Positions 34,254-34,487 of a stretch of 34,487 nucleotides of DNA are shown in pieces (the first letter of the stretch is position 1; each line of letters opens with the position of its first letter). The notes under the pieces are model-generated. The model was given only the letters and a program-made list of their open reading frames with translations. It was not told where the DNA came from and did not search any database. This DNA comes from Hyphomicrobiales bacterium. GTDB lineage: Bacteria; Pseudomonadota; Alphaproteobacteria; Rhizobiales; Rhizobiaceae. Where the stretch lies: the NCBI GenBank assembly GCA_021775495.1, contig JAJFHT010000167.1:1-34487 (forward strand). The letters are read 5' to 3'. Position numbers and translations under genes: made by a program.

Positions 34254-34487
34254 TAGCTTGAATCGTTTGACCGGTTTTTCAGGTTTGCTGGCAAGGCAGG
34301 GTTTATGCCGTGGTCTTTACGACCACAAATAAAACCTAACGCCGTCCAGCGGGCTTGAAAAGCCGGCCTTCGGTGGACCAGATCCGCTCACCGGACGTCG
34401 TTGCAAAACTTGCCCGATGCGCTGCATCGCGCTGCGCTTCGCGTCTAGCCGGTAAACCGATTTGGCTCCATCAAACGTTTCAATCTA
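34254..34487. repeat. Long hairpin repeat, copy B, with 90-bp insertion (may run past window)
   Basis: Outer arms 34254-34270 and 34471-34487 pair at 15 of 17 positions. The middle stem 34271-34291 pairs with 34346-34366 at 21 of 21 counting G-U. The apical stem AGGGTTTAT (34298-34306) pairs with ATAAAACCT (34329-34337) with one mismatch, and the tip is GTGGTC/GACCAC (34310-34326). Compared with copy A, 90 extra bases (34381-34470) sit between the CCTTCGGTGG-CCA block and the right arm; they include the small hairpin GATGC-GCT-GCATC. The right arm ends exactly at the window edge, so the true end is not known. Confidence 0.75.

Noticed and set aside
34243-34332. Short frames encoding a shared peptide with LTGFSGLLAR in both long repeats
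   Set aside because: The peptide similarity comes from the repeat's conserved DNA core. The frames lack ribosome binding sites and are explained by the palindromic element, not by a gene family.

Overview
The window looks like chromosomal DNA of an alphaproteobacterium, most likely from the Hyphomicrobiales (Rhizobiales). The pointers are a GC-rich, densely packed gene set that includes an IalB-family protein, a thioredoxin/LON/Trm112 cluster, a DUF2798 and a DUF1737 protein, and copies of the GCATGATCCGAAAA palindrome type common between genes in this order. No phage, insertion sequence, plasmid or CRISPR genes were seen. The permease at the left edge is cut by the window; the right edge cuts into or ends at a repeat element.

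Region 1-5.9 kb: an ABC exporter pair (partial FtsX-like permease plus ATPase) is divergent from a TesA-like SGNH esterase, the tesA/ybbA/ybbP arrangement. Then come ThpR, a low-molecular-weight tyrosine phosphatase, a pterin carbinolamine dehydratase, a DUF1232 membrane protein, a YbaK-type deacylase and an ECF sigma factor with no visible anti-sigma partner. Region 5.9-14.1 kb: IalB, RlmN with a translationally coupled membrane protein, a LysE exporter, ArgG coupled to a TAXI-type binding protein, and an M3 oligopeptidase.

Region 14.1-22.4 kb: amino-acid genes asd, leuB and leuD surround a small catabolic-looking group. That group is an isocitrate-lyase/PEP-mutase family enzyme divergent from a carbamoylsarcosine-amidase-like isochorismatase and a hydantoinase-like amidohydrolase, which converges on a Rid-family protein lying behind leuD. 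A CoA-ester lyase and a DUF1737 protein follow. Region 22.4-25.6 kb: TetR regulator, Trm112, LON-domain protein, YbbN-like thioredoxin and a ProX deacylase. Then tRNA-Gly(GCC) with a clear promoter, a GNAT acetyltransferase, a GST, an EamA transporter and a YHS protein.

Region 29.1-34.1 kb is a tight minus-strand operon: BMP-type binding protein, double ATPase and two permeases (a nucleoside/nucleobase-type importer), ending with a cytosine deaminase that resembles the fungal Fcy1 enzyme. It reads as an uptake-plus-deamination salvage unit.

The most unusual signal is non-coding. Two elements (26443-26621 and 34254-34487) share a conserved core and can each fold end to end into a long hairpin. 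Their stems differ by paired, compensating substitutions, and partial copies of the outer arms lie elsewhere in the window. Two of these repeat ends supply the TAG stop codon of the gene before them.
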